Notes under the pieces: model-generated
The model's database searches: none
The model's input: only the letters and a program-made list of their open reading frames with translations
Told to the model about the DNA's origin: nothing
In this document: piece after piece, positions 28,709-38,264 of the stretch
Position numbering within the stretch: the first letter of the stretch is position 1
Layout: the number at the start of each line of letters is the position of its first letter
Translations under genes and position numbers: made by a program
NCBI GenBank assembly: GCA_020720385.1
Contig: DYOR01000003.1
Coordinates: 1,957 to 65,956 of the forward strand
Direction of reading: 5' to 3'
Length of the DNA: 64,000 nt
Source: Rubrivivax sp.
Lineage (GTDB): Bacteria; Pseudomonadota; Gammaproteobacteria; Burkholderiales; Burkholderiaceae_C

Positions 28709-30031
28709 ATGCGCACACCGACCCGCGTCCTCAAGCTCACCCCCCTGGCTGCGTTGTGCGCAGCCGCCTTGCCGGCCCTGGCCACCAACGGCATGAACAT
28801 GGAAGGCTACGGCCCCATTTCCAGCGCGATGGGTGGCGCCTCGCAGGCCATCGAGCACGGCACTGCCGCGATGGCGCAAAACCCCGCCACCCTGGCGCTG
28901 ATGACGCCTGGCGCGCGGCTCGACGTGGCGCTGGGTCTGCTCGGCCCCAAGATCGCCAGTTCGATGGAGGGCATGCCCACCGCCGACTCGGGCGGCACCT
29001 CCTACATCATGCCGGCCTTCGGCTACGCGCGCCGCCAGGGTGCGTTGACCTACGGCCTGGGCATCTTCGCCCAGGGGGGCATGGGCACCGAGTACAGCGC
29101 CGATACCTTCCTTGCCGCGGGCTCGGGCGCCCCGGTGCGCTCGGAGCTGGGCGTGGGCCGGCTGCTGCTGCCCGTGGCCTACCAGGTGACGCCCGAGCTG
29201 GCCATAGGGGCCACGCTGGACTTCGTCTGGGCGGGGCTGGACATGCGCATGGCCGCCAGCGGCGCCCAGCTCGGCCAGATGGTCACGGCGGCCTCGGGCA
29301 ACCTGGGTGCGGCGCTGCCGGCGCTGGGCGGGGCGCCCTGGGCGCGCATCGACTTCTCCAACGGCAGCGACTTCACCGGCGAGGCCACCTCCACCGGCTG
29401 GGCGGCCAAGCTCGGCGCGGTCTACAAGGCCAGCGAGACCGTCATGCTCGGCCTCTCGTACCAGAACAAGACCGCGCTCAAGGACATGAAGACCGGGGGC
29501 AGCGGCGCGACGATCAGCGCCACCGGCGGCTTCACCGACAGCGGCCGCATCACGGTGGTGGATTTCCAGTGGCCCACCACCACGGCCATTGGCGCGAGCT
29601 GGCAGGCCACGCCCGACCTGTTGATCGCCGCCGACCTGAAGAGCCTGGCCTGGTCCAAGGTGATGAAGGACTTCCGTCTGCGCTACGACAGTGCCGGCAT
29701 GGGTGGCTCGGTGAGCTTTGCCCTGCCGCAGAACTGGAGCGACCAGACCGTGACCAACCTGGGGCTGGCCTACGCCGTGAACGGGCAGCTCACGCTGCGC
29801 GCGGGCTACAACCATGCCAGCAACCCGATCCCCGAGGCCGACGTCAACCCGCTCTTCCCGGCCACCGTGGAGAAGCACTACACCTTCGGCGTGGGCTACG
29901 CGTTCTCGCCCACCAGCGCTTTCAACGGCTCGCTGACCATTGCGCCCACGAGCACCGTGACCACGGGCACGGGCGTGGTGGTGACGCACAAGCAGACCAA
30001 CGCCCAGCTCATGTACACGGCGCGCTTCTGA
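28709..30031 (+). CDS. FadL/OmpP1-type outer-membrane transporter
   Basis: Signal peptide, TNGMNMEGYGPISSAMGGASQAI...MAQNPATLAL, C-terminal aromatic YTARF. Confidence 0.85.
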   Translation: MRTPTRVLKLTPLAALCAAALPALATNGMNMEGYGPISSAMGGASQAIEHGTAAMAQNPATLALMTPGARLDVALGLLGPKIASSMEGMPTADSGGTSYIMPAFGYARRQGALTYGLGIFAQGGMGTEYSADTFLAAGSGAPVRSELGVGRLLLPVAYQVTPELAIGATLDFVWAGLDMRMAASGAQLGQMVTAASGNLGAALPALGGAPWARIDFSNGSDFTGEATSTGWAAKLGAVYKASETVMLGLSYQNKTALKDMKTGGSGATISATGGFTDSGRITVVDFQWPTTTAIGASWQATPDLLIAADLKSLAWSKVMKDFRLRYDSAGMGGSVSFALPQNWSDQTVTNLGLAYAVNGQLTLRAGYNHASNPIPEADVNPLFPATVEKHYTFGVGYAFSPTSAFNGSLTIAPTSTVTTGTGVVVTHKQTNAQLMYTARF

Positions 30032-30039
30032 GCGCCGCA

Positions 30040-30059
30040 GGGCCGGCCCGAGCCGGCCC
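30040..30059 (+). terminator. hairpin downstream of the FadL-type gene
   Basis: GGGCCGGC-CCGA-GCCGGCCC perfect 8-bp stem; no T-tract. Confidence 0.35.
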
Positions 30060-30164
30060 GCCCCCCGTGGGGGTATGAGCAAAGTGGCGGAGCCACATTT
30101 GCCCATGACCGAAACGCGAGCGGGCGCCCGCAGCGCCCGCTCATGATCGTTGAGCTGCTGTCGC

Positions 30165-31550
30165 TCAGCCGTCGATCGACACCTTGCCCTTCTTGTCGAA
30201 CTCGATGTCGGCCTTGACGAAGCCGGCGTTGTAGCCGGCGGCCTTGAGCTTGTGGTACGCCATCTCGGCGCGCACGCCCGTGGAGCAGTGGGCAATGATG
30301 CGCTTGCCCTTGGGCACTTCGGCCAGGCGCTCGGCGAGTTCCTCGTCGGGAATGAGCATCGCGCCGGGGATCGTGCCGAGGTTGGCTTCGCTCTTGCTGC
30401 GCACGTCGAGGATGAGCACATCCGCCGGCGTGGCCGCGGCCAGCTTCTTGAACTCGGCCGCCGGGATCTGGCCCGGCAGGGGCTTGGGCGTGTAGCTCGC
30501 GGTCATCGCCGGCACGCCGCCGGGGGCCGCGTAGCCGGCCTTGGTCCACGCGGCCAGGCCACCGGGCACGACGGAGACGAAGGGGTAGCCCGCGGCCGTG
30601 ATCTGCCGCGCCACGGCCATCGCCGCCTGGTCGTCACCCGCGTCGTACACCATGATGGGCGCCTTGAGCGACTTGTCGACGAAGGTCTTCAGCGCCGCCT
30701 TGGTGCGCTCCGCCGTCATCGACACGGCGCCGGGGATGTGGCCACGTGCCACCTCCAGCGGCGCGCGCGCGTCGATGAGCACGTGCGGCACGTCCTTGTC
30801 GAGCCAGGCCGCCTTGAGGCCCTGTGCCGACAGCACGCTGACGTTCTTCTTCGTCCACTCGGGCCAACCCTCGCGGTACACCTTCACCTTGGTGTAGCCC
30901 ATGGCCTCGGCGCGGCGCAGTGAGCTCGGGCTCATCATGCAGGTCTCGCCCTGGCAATAGAAGACGAGCAGCTTGTCCTTGGCCTTGGGCAGGCGATCGA
31001 GGAACTTGTCGAAGGCCGGGAAGGGCAGGTTCACCGAGGTCGGGATGGTGCCCATCTGGAAGCGGATCAGCGGGCGCGAGTCGATCAGCGTGTACTGGCC
31101 GCGTTCGGGCCCCTGTGCGACGAGCTTCTCGATCTCGTCGTATCCGATGAGCTTCTCAGGGGGAAGGGTAAGCGGCGGCTTGAACTCGATCGAACTGGCC
31201 GTCTTCACACCGTTTGTCTCGGTGTAGACGATGAGCGCCTCGTGACCCCTCTTCGCCTCCTTGAGGAAATCGGCCGGCTTGTCGGCGCGCTCGGCGCGCA
31301 CTTTCAACACCTTCGGATCGAAGCGCACGATCTCCTTGGAACTGCCCATTTCGAGCTGGATCGACTGCGACTTGAACGCCGCGCCTTCGAAGTAGCCGCG
31401 CACCGCGCTTTCCACGGGCTTGTGGCAACTCGTGCACATCGTGTGCATGCTGGCCTTGGCGGGAGCGCCGGCCGGTTGGGCCTGGGCGGCGGGCACGGCC
31501 GCCGCGAGCAGCGCGCCGACCAAGGCGAGACCTTCGAACCTGAATTTCAT
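30165..31550 (-). CDS. exported cytochrome c-type protein with three rhodanese domains
   Basis: Signal peptide; CTSCH heme motif; three rhodanese repeats (IDSRPLIRF..CQGETC; IDARAPLEV..YDAGDDQ; LDVRSKSEA..HCSTGVR). Confidence 0.85.
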   Translation of the reverse strand: MKFRFEGLALVGALLAAAVPAAQAQPAGAPAKASMHTMCTSCHKPVESAVRGYFEGAAFKSQSIQLEMGSSKEIVRFDPKVLKVRAERADKPADFLKEAKRGHEALIVYTETNGVKTASSIEFKPPLTLPPEKLIGYDEIEKLVAQGPERGQYTLIDSRPLIRFQMGTIPTSVNLPFPAFDKFLDRLPKAKDKLLVFYCQGETCMMSPSSLRRAEAMGYTKVKVYREGWPEWTKKNVSVLSAQGLKAAWLDKDVPHVLIDARAPLEVARGHIPGAVSMTAERTKAALKTFVDKSLKAPIMVYDAGDDQAAMAVARQITAAGYPFVSVVPGGLAAWTKAGYAAPGGVPAMTASYTPKPLPGQIPAAEFKKLAAATPADVLILDVRSKSEANLGTIPGAMLIPDEELAERLAEVPKGKRIIAHCSTGVRAEMAYHKLKAAGYNAGFVKADIEFDKKGKVSIDG

Positions 31551-31692
31551 CGTCGTTCCCTCGTAGGCAGACGCCTGCAGAGAGATCCCCGCACATCGGG
31601 GCCTGGGCTCGACAGGGTCGCCGCCATTGAACGCCGGTGCCAGAAAGGGGAGCTTGATCCAGAACAAGGTGCTTGCGGAGATGGGCCCGGCA

Positions 31693-31720
31693 AGCAAAAC
31701 GGCCGCCCTCTCGGGCGGCC
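31693..31720 (-). terminator. Rho-independent terminator
   Basis: GGCCGCCC-GAGA-GGGCGGCC stem followed by GTTTTGCTT on the minus strand, 3' of the small peptide gene. Confidence 0.75.
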
Positions 31721-31747
31721 GTGTCAAGTCGGGAAAGCGCCGAACGC

Positions 31748-31936
31748 TTAGCAGCCGCCCTTCTTTTCCTTCTTCGGCTTTTGCGCGTCCGCCTTCATGC
31801 CCTTCGTCGCGTCGGCCTTCTTGGCGGCGGAGGCAGCCGAAGCGGCAGGAGCGGCTGTCGGCGTGGCGGCCTGCGCCTGTGCAACGACGAAAGTACCCAG
31901 GGTCAGAATGGCGAGCAGTTTGATCATCGGAGTCAT
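31748..31936 (-). CDS. small exported Ala/Lys-rich peptide with C-terminal Cys
   Basis: MTPMIKLLAILTLGTFVVAQAQAATPTAAPAASAASAAKKADATKGMKADAQKPKKEKKGGC; signal peptide; terminator downstream. Confidence 0.65.
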   Translation of the reverse strand: MTPMIKLLAILTLGTFVVAQAQAATPTAAPAASAASAAKKADATKGMKADAQKPKKEKKGGC

Positions 31937-32309
31937 CCTTCAGGTCGGTGGGAACACAAATGCGCCGGGGATTGGCGCTCTCCGGACGAGTGCGGCAGGC
32001 CGGACAGGGGTGAATCGTGAGTCCGCCTGCGGCGCGTGGCAAGTGCAGCGGGCCATGGGCCGGGCTGCATTGCCGCTGGCGTCGCGAGAAGGCAACAGTG
32101 GCTGGACCCCTGGAGGCGGATGAGCGGCCCCGGCCGCCGCGCGGCGCAGCCTGCGCCCTTGCCTGCATCGACTTTCGCCGCCGCTCCCTGGCCAGCGCAC
32201 GCATTGCTTGAGTCAGATCAACGATTCATGCCCTCGCGGGTATCCAATACGGACACCGTCGCGTCCAGGCGCCCCGTGTGTCACCTGGACCGGTTTTGAA
32301 GGAGTGTCG

Positions 32310-32876
32310 ATGGCCCGTACGTCCAGTTCCAGCGTCTCACCGGTGACCCAGCCCTCGGCAGGGCTGGCCGGGGCGCTTCCCTACTGGAATCCGTATGTGG
32401 CCGGCTTTGCCCTCGGTCTGGTGCTGCTCGTCACGTTCATGGTCACCGGGCGCGGGCTGGGAGCGTCGTCGGGCTTTGCCGCCGTGGCGACGTGGTTCGC
32501 CTCGCTCGGATCGGTGGCGCATGTCGAGGCCAATGCGGTCCACGCGCGCTACTGGAACGGCGGCGCACCGCTGCAGTCGTGGACCCTCTTGCTGCTCATC
32601 GGCGCCGCGCTGGGGGCGATCCTCTCGGCGTGGCAGGGGCGCCGGCTGTCTTTCCATGTCGAGCGCGGCCCCCGGGTCTCCGACGGCACCCGCCTGCTGC
32701 TGGCCTTCGTCGGCGGCGTGATCGTCGCCTTCGGCTCGAAGATCGCCAAGGGCTGCACCAGCGGCCAGGCCCTGAGCGGGGGTTCGATGCTCAACGTCGG
32801 CAGCCTGGTCTTCATGCTCTCGGTCTTCGCCTCGGCGTACGCGCTGGCGTATCTCGTCAGAAAGCAGTGGCTGTGA
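32310..32876 (+). CDS. YeeE/YedE family sulfur-transport-like membrane protein (half 1)
   Basis: FGSKIAKGCTSGQALSGGSML motif. Confidence 0.88.
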   Translation: MARTSSSSVSPVTQPSAGLAGALPYWNPYVAGFALGLVLLVTFMVTGRGLGASSGFAAVATWFASLGSVAHVEANAVHARYWNGGAPLQSWTLLLLIGAALGAILSAWQGRRLSFHVERGPRVSDGTRLLLAFVGGVIVAFGSKIAKGCTSGQALSGGSMLNVGSLVFMLSVFASAYALAYLVRKQWL

Positions 32877-33481
32877 TGCTGCCCCTGTCCTCGGGCATCG
32901 AATTCGGTGTCGCCGCCGAGCTGGGCATCGCCCTCGTGCTGGGCCTGGGATTCGGCGGCGCGCTGGAGCGCGCCGGATTCGGCGGTGCGCGCAAGCTCAC
33001 GGCGGTGTTCTACCTCTACGACATGGCCGTGGTGAAGGTCATGTTCACGGCCATCGTCACCGCCATGGTGGGCCTGTTCGTGCTTTCGGCGGCGGGCTGG
33101 ATGGACCTGGCCGACCTCTACATCGAGCCCACGAACTACGCCGCCCAGATTCTCGGCGGGCTGCTCTTCGGCGCAGGCTTCATCGTCGGCGGTCACTGCC
33201 CTGGCACCTCGGTGGTGGCGATGGCTTGCGGACGCAAGGATGGCATGGTCTTCGCGCTGGGCATGCTCGCTGGCGTGTGGGCCTACGCCGAGTTCACCCC
33301 GGGCATCGAGGCCTGGATCAAGGCCGGCAGCGTGGGCGAGTTGACGCTGCCCGTGCTGACGGGCATAGGCATGGGCTGGTGGACCCTGGCCTTCGTCGCC
33401 TTCCTGGCCTTTGCCGGCTGGGGCATGGGCCGACTCGAGAAGAGCTTCGCGCGGCTGCGGCCCACGCCACGCGCCGATTGA
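32876..33481 (+). CDS. YeeE/YedE family membrane protein (half 2)
   Basis: GFGGALERAGFGGARKL and GGHCPGTSVVAMACGRKDG; TGATG overlap with half 1. Confidence 0.88.
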   Translation: MLPLSSGIEFGVAAELGIALVLGLGFGGALERAGFGGARKLTAVFYLYDMAVVKVMFTAIVTAMVGLFVLSAAGWMDLADLYIEPTNYAAQILGGLLFGAGFIVGGHCPGTSVVAMACGRKDGMVFALGMLAGVWAYAEFTPGIEAWIKAGSVGELTLPVLTGIGMGWWTLAFVAFLAFAGWGMGRLEKSFARLRPTPRAD

Positions 33482-33519
33482 TTTCAAAACCAAGCCACTC
33501 TCCTTTGGACAGGCAAACC

Positions 33520-35724
33520 ATGACCAGTGAAGTCTCGAGAAGACGATTCCTCAAGATCTCGGCCACCACCTTCGGCGCAAGTGCGGCCGCAGTCAGTTGG
33601 GATGGCTGGCTGCCCGATGCCAGCGCGGCGGCCGAAGTCTCGACCAAGGGCGTCACCACGATCCCGACGTTCTGCGAGATGTGCTTCTGGCGCTGCGGCG
33701 GCATCGCCCACATCCGCGACGGCAAACTGTGGAAGTTCGAGGGCAACCCGCTCGACCCGCAGAGCGAAGGCCGGCTGTGCCCGCGCGGCACCGGCGCCGT
33801 GGGCGCGCACTACGACCCCGACCGCTTGCGCCAGCCGCTGATCCGCAGCGGCCCGCGCGGCAAGGAGGAATGGAAGACGGCGAGCTGGGATGAGGCGCTC
33901 ACCTACATCGCCACGCGCATGAACAAGATCAAGGGCGAATACGGGCCCGAGTCCGTGGCCCTGTTCAACCATGGTTTCGGCCAGCGCTTCTTCCAGCACG
34001 TGCTCAAGAGCTGGGGCCTGGTGAACTACGCCGGGGCCTCCTTTGCGCAGTGCCGTGGCCCGCGCGACGTCGGCTTCAACCTGACCTTTGGCAGCAGCGT
34101 CGGCTCGCCCGAGGCCACCGACATCCGCAACACCGAATGCCTGGTGCTCATCGGCTCGCACATCGGCGAGAACATGCACAACTCGCAGGTGCGTGAGCTG
34201 GCCGAGGCGGTGGAGCGGCGCGTCCCCATCATCGTCGTCGATCCGCGTTTCTCGGTGGCGGCGAGCAAGGCCAAGTACTGGTTGCCGATCAAGCCCGGCA
34301 CCGACCTCGCGCTGCTGCTGGCGTGGTGCAACGTGCTCGTCACCGAGGGGCTCTACGACGCCAGCTTCGTGAAGAACCACGGGCATGGTTTCGACGAGTT
34401 CGTCGAGGCCATCAAGGACAACACGCCGGAATGGGCTGCAGGCCACACGGGCATAGACGCGGCGATGATCCGCACCACGGCGCGCGAGTTCGCGAGCCAC
34501 AAGCCGGCGACCATCATCCACCCCGGACGGCGAGTCAACTGGAACGGCGACGACACGCAGCGCAGCCGCGCCATCGCGCTGCTCTCGGCGCTGCTCGGCA
34601 ACTGGGCGCGCAAGGGCGGCCTGTTCATCGCCTCGGGCACGGGCATCGCGGGCTACCCGCTGCCCAAGTACCCGAAGTCGGACAAGCCCAAGGCCGACAA
34701 CCCGAACAACGAGAAGTACCCCTTTGCCGACGAAGCCGTCACCACCGGCATCCGCGAGGCGACGATCACGGGCAAGCCCTATCCAATCAAGGGCTGGTTC
34801 GTCTACTCGACGAACATCATGCAGTGCCTGCCCAACCAGGCCGAGACCCTGGCAGCGATCGACAAGCTCGACTTGCTGGTGGTCGTCGAGACGGTGCCCA
34901 GCGAGATCGCCGGCTACGCCGACGTGGTGCTGCCCGAGTCGATCTTCCTCGAGCGGCACGACGACCTGTTGCTGGGCTTTGGGCGACAGGGCTGGGCGGC
35001 ACTGCGCCAGCCCGTGATCGCCTCGCCGCACGACCAGAAGCCGAGCTGGTGGATCGCCAAGGAACTGGCCGGCAAGCTCGGCATTCCCGAGTGCATGCCT
35101 TTCAAGGACATGGACGAGTACCTCAAGTTCCGCATCGAGAAGTCGGGCATGAACTGGGAAGAGTTCAAGCGCGTCGGCATCAAGATGGGCAAGAAGGCGC
35201 CCATCTACGTCGAGGAAGGCATTGAGCTGACGTTCGACACGCCCTCGGGCAAGGTCGAGTTTTATTCCGAGCAGCTCAAGGAGAAGGGTTTCGACCCGGT
35301 ACCCAAGTACACACCACCGGACAAGGCGCCACCGGGCTTCTTCCCGCTCATCACCGGGCGCGCCCCGGTGCATACCTTCACGCGCACGCAAAGCAACCCG
35401 CTGCTGCACGACCTGATGCCCGAGAACGAGCTCTGGATCAACGGCGCCACGGCCGCGCAGGCCGGGGTGAAGGCGGGCCAGTACGTGAAGCTGAAGAACC
35501 AGGACGGCATCACCAGCAGCCGCATTCGCGTCAAGGTGACCCAGCGCATCCGTCCTGAGTGTCTCTACATGGTCTACGGCTTCGGTCTATCCAACAAAAT
35601 GCTCAAGACTGCCTACCTCAAGGGCGCCAGCGCGGGCCAGCTCAACACGAAGTACCGAACCGACCCGATCATGGGCGGGACGAGCCTCCACGCCAACTTC
35701 GTCACTCTCGTGAAGGAGGCCTGA
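33520..35724 (+). CDS. TAT-exported molybdopterin oxidoreductase, PsrA/PhsA/SreA type
   Basis: TAT signal SRRRFLKISATTFGASAAAVS; CEMCFWRCGG Fe-S motif. Confidence 0.88.
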   Translation: MTSEVSRRRFLKISATTFGASAAAVSWDGWLPDASAAAEVSTKGVTTIPTFCEMCFWRCGGIAHIRDGKLWKFEGNPLDPQSEGRLCPRGTGAVGAHYDPDRLRQPLIRSGPRGKEEWKTASWDEALTYIATRMNKIKGEYGPESVALFNHGFGQRFFQHVLKSWGLVNYAGASFAQCRGPRDVGFNLTFGSSVGSPEATDIRNTECLVLIGSHIGENMHNSQVRELAEAVERRVPIIVVDPRFSVAASKAKYWLPIKPGTDLALLLAWCNVLVTEGLYDASFVKNHGHGFDEFVEAIKDNTPEWAAGHTGIDAAMIRTTAREFASHKPATIIHPGRRVNWNGDDTQRSRAIALLSALLGNWARKGGLFIASGTGIAGYPLPKYPKSDKPKADNPNNEKYPFADEAVTTGIREATITGKPYPIKGWFVYSTNIMQCLPNQAETLAAIDKLDLLVVVETVPSEIAGYADVVLPESIFLERHDDLLLGFGRQGWAALRQPVIASPHDQKPSWWIAKELAGKLGIPECMPFKDMDEYLKFRIEKSGMNWEEFKRVGIKMGKKAPIYVEEGIELTFDTPSGKVEFYSEQLKEKGFDPVPKYTPPDKAPPGFFPLITGRAPVHTFTRTQSNPLLHDLMPENELWINGATAAQAGVKAGQYVKLKNQDGITSSRIRVKVTQRIRPECLYMVYGFGLSNKMLKTAYLKGASAGQLNTKYRTDPIMGGTSLHANFVTLVKEA

Positions 35725-35725
35725 G

Positions 35726-36265
35726 ATGCCACGCTTTGGAATGGTCATCGACACGCGCAAGTGCGTGGGATGCATGGACTGTGTGGTCGCCTGCCAGACC
35801 GAGAACGACGTTCCGGTGGGTTTCTGCCGCGACTGGATCAAGACCGAGGTGCGCGGCGAGTTCCCCAACCTCACCGCGGAGATCCGCTCGGAGCGCTGCA
35901 ACCATTGCGACAACCCACCCTGCGTGCAGTGCTGCCCCACCGGCGCCAGCCACGTCGAGGACTTCGGCAAGGTCGTGCTCGTCACCGCCAACATGTGCAT
36001 CGGCTGCAAGGCCTGCATCGCCTCGTGCCCCTACGACGCACGCTACGTTCACCCCGACGGCTATGTCGACAAGTGCACCTTCTGCTACCACCGCACCAAG
36101 GACGGCAAGGATCCGGCCTGCGTCTCGGTGTGCCCCACGCACTGCATGTACTTCGGCGATCTGGACGACCCCGCCAGCACGGTGAGCAAGCTGCTGAGAA
36201 CCCGGCAGCACCACACGCTGCTGCCCGAAGCCGGCACCAAGCCGCGCATCTTCTACATGACCTGA
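35726..36265 (+). CDS. PsrB/PhsB-type 4Fe-4S ferredoxin subunit
   Basis: CVGCMDCVVAC, CNHCDNPPC, CIGCKACIASC clusters. Confidence 0.9.
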   Translation: MPRFGMVIDTRKCVGCMDCVVACQTENDVPVGFCRDWIKTEVRGEFPNLTAEIRSERCNHCDNPPCVQCCPTGASHVEDFGKVVLVTANMCIGCKACIASCPYDARYVHPDGYVDKCTFCYHRTKDGKDPACVSVCPTHCMYFGDLDDPASTVSKLLRTRQHHTLLPEAGTKPRIFYMT

Positions 36266-36269
36266 CGGT

Positions 36270-37331
36270 GTGAACGCGATGTTTGAAACCACCACGACAC
36301 GACACAACCACCTGATCGACCCGATGCTCCACGCCTGGAGCTGGGAGATCCCGCTGTACCTGTTCTTCGGCGGCATCGTCGCCGGGATGATGATCATCGG
36401 CGGCCTGGCCATGCTGCGCACCGCCAAGGGCGAAGACACACGCGGCTTCTTCTCGATGCAGACGCCGCTCCTGGGCTTCATCCTGATGAACATCGGCATG
36501 CTCGCGCTGCTGCTGGACCTCACGCACCGGCTCTATGTCTGGCGCATCTACCTGACCTTCGAGGTCACCTCGCCGATGTCCTGGGGCTCGTGGGTGCTGC
36601 TCATCGTCTATGGCGTGCTCATGGTCTCGGCACTCATGCGCCTGCCCGATGCCTGGCCCTGGCTGGCCCGCGTCTTCCCGCCGATCAAGGCCTTGTCCGA
36701 CAGCATCGTGGCCAAACCGCAATGGATCGCCGCGCTGGGCTGGGCCAATATCGTGCTCGGTATCGGCCTGGGCATCTACACCGGCATCCTGCTCAACACC
36801 ATGGTTGCGCGGCCGCTGTGGAACAGCGCCATCCTCGGCCCCTTGTTCCTGGTTTCGGGGCTGTCGGCCGGCGTCGCGGTGATGCACATCACGGCCGTGC
36901 TGCTGCAGGGACGCAAGGCCGGCCCGGGCATGATCGGAGGTGCCATCTCGGCGATGCTGCAACCCTTGGGCGCGCAGCACCCAGAGAAGAGGACGTCCGA
37001 CGCGCTGATCCGCTACGACCAGATCTTCCTGATCGCCGAACTGATCTTCATCGGCCTGTTCATCGCCAACCTGCTCACCAGCTCGGCGTCGCACGCAGCG
37101 GCAGCCTCGCTGATCATGACCGGCGCCTATGCGCTGCCCTTCTGGGGCATCGTGGTCGGCGTCGGCGTGGTGCTGCCCTTGCTGTGGCAGGCGGCTGAGT
37201 TGTCGCACAAGGTTCCGCACACGGTGTTGCCGGCGCTGCTGGTGTTGGTGGGCGGCTATACGCTGCGCTGGATCATGGTCAACGCGGGCCAGGCGAGCCA
37301 CATCATCGCATCATCGGCCGGCGGGCTCTGA
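36270..37331 (+). CDS. NrfD/PsrC-type membrane anchor
   Basis: Multi-TM NrfD-like; GTG at 36270 or ATG at 36279. Confidence 0.88.
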   Translation: MNAMFETTTTRHNHLIDPMLHAWSWEIPLYLFFGGIVAGMMIIGGLAMLRTAKGEDTRGFFSMQTPLLGFILMNIGMLALLLDLTHRLYVWRIYLTFEVTSPMSWGSWVLLIVYGVLMVSALMRLPDAWPWLARVFPPIKALSDSIVAKPQWIAALGWANIVLGIGLGIYTGILLNTMVARPLWNSAILGPLFLVSGLSAGVAVMHITAVLLQGRKAGPGMIGGAISAMLQPLGAQHPEKRTSDALIRYDQIFLIAELIFIGLFIANLLTSSASHAAAASLIMTGAYALPFWGIVVGVGVVLPLLWQAAELSHKVPHTVLPALLVLVGGYTLRWIMVNAGQASHIIASSAGGL

Positions 37332-37365
37332 AGGCGGCGCGCGGCGTGGCCGCGCGGCCCGAACG

Positions 37366-37412
37366 AAAAGGCCGCTTCACCGCATCTCGCGGCGAAGCGG
37401 CCTTTGTCTTGG
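37366..37412. terminator. bidirectional terminator between convergent genes
   Basis: AAAAGGCCGCTTCaCCGC-atctc-GCGGcGAAGCGGCCTTTGTCTT long stem. Confidence 0.8.
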
Positions 37413-37422
37413 CCGCCCGGAG

Positions 37423-37782
37423 CTACTGGCCCGCGGCGAGGGCGGCGAATTCGTCGAACGAGGCCACCGCGCTGGCGGCGTACATCAGCGCAGGACCGCC
37501 GCCCATGTAGATGGCGATGCCCAGGGTCTCGTCGAGTTCCTGGCGCGTCGCGCCGAGCTTGACCAGCGTCTGGGTGTGGTAGCCGATGCAGGGGTCGCAC
37601 TGCGCCGCCACGCTCAGCGCCGTGGCGATGAGCTCCTTGGTTTTCATGTCCAGCGCGCCGTGGGCCATGGCGTTGCGGCTGAGGTCGCCGAAGCCCTTCA
37701 TGGTGTCCGGAATGTTCGCCCGCAGCGTGGTCAGGCGGGCCGAGGTCTGCTTGGTCAGTGCGCGAAAGCTCTCTGTGCTCAT
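37423..37782 (-). CDS. carboxymuconolactone decarboxylase (AhpD-like) family protein
   Basis: AAQCDPCIGYHTQTLVKLGATRQEL; CxxC plus His. Confidence 0.9.
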   Translation of the reverse strand: MSTESFRALTKQTSARLTTLRANIPDTMKGFGDLSRNAMAHGALDMKTKELIATALSVAAQCDPCIGYHTQTLVKLGATRQELDETLGIAIYMGGGPALMYAASAVASFDEFAALAAGQ

Positions 37783-37813
37783 GGGGGACTCCGTCGTTGC
37801 AGCGGCAGGCCGG

Positions 37814-38260
37814 TCACTTCAGGCGCGCACCGAGCGCATCGAAGACCTGCGCCTCGATCTCGATGGAACCCTTCACGCTCTGCGTCACCGTGCAGTAGGC
37901 CTCGAACGAGCCGAGCACGCGCTCCAGGTGCTCGAGCGACGCGGCGGGGACGCCCAAGGTCAGCGTGGCCGTGATCTTCAGCACGCGCAGCCGGCCCTCG
38001 GCGTTGCGCCCGGACTCGGCCTGCAGCTCGCAGCGGATGGGGGCCGGGTCCTGCTTGAACTTGCGCAGCGCGAAGAGCAGCGACGCGCTCAGGCAGTCGC
38101 CCACGGCGGTGGCGAGCATCTGCACCGGCGAGGGGCCGCTGCCCTGGCCCAGCGGGGCCGGCTCGTCGGTGCGCAGCCGGGGCTTGCCGGCGCCGAAGTC
38201 GACTTCGAACTGGTAATCCTGCACCTGCGTCAGGTGCACGGTCTGGACGGGAGAACTCAC
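37814..38260 (-). CDS. OsmC family protein
   Basis: GPSPVQMLATAVGDCLSASLLFAL. Confidence 0.9.
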   Translation of the reverse strand: MSSPVQTVHLTQVQDYQFEVDFGAGKPRLRTDEPAPLGQGSGPSPVQMLATAVGDCLSASLLFALRKFKQDPAPIRCELQAESGRNAEGRLRVLKITATLTLGVPAASLEHLERVLGSFEAYCTVTQSVKGSIEIEAQVFDALGARLK

Positions 38261-38264
38261 TTCA

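Noticed and set aside
30040-30120. Additional copy of the palindromic repeat after the FadL gene
   Set aside because: Contains a GC hairpin and CCCCCCGTGGGGG but lacks the shared flanking blocks; treated as a possible terminator only.
27989-30421. 810-aa minus-strand ORF
   Set aside because: Runs antisense through the Rieske-CMD and FadL genes; shadow ORF.
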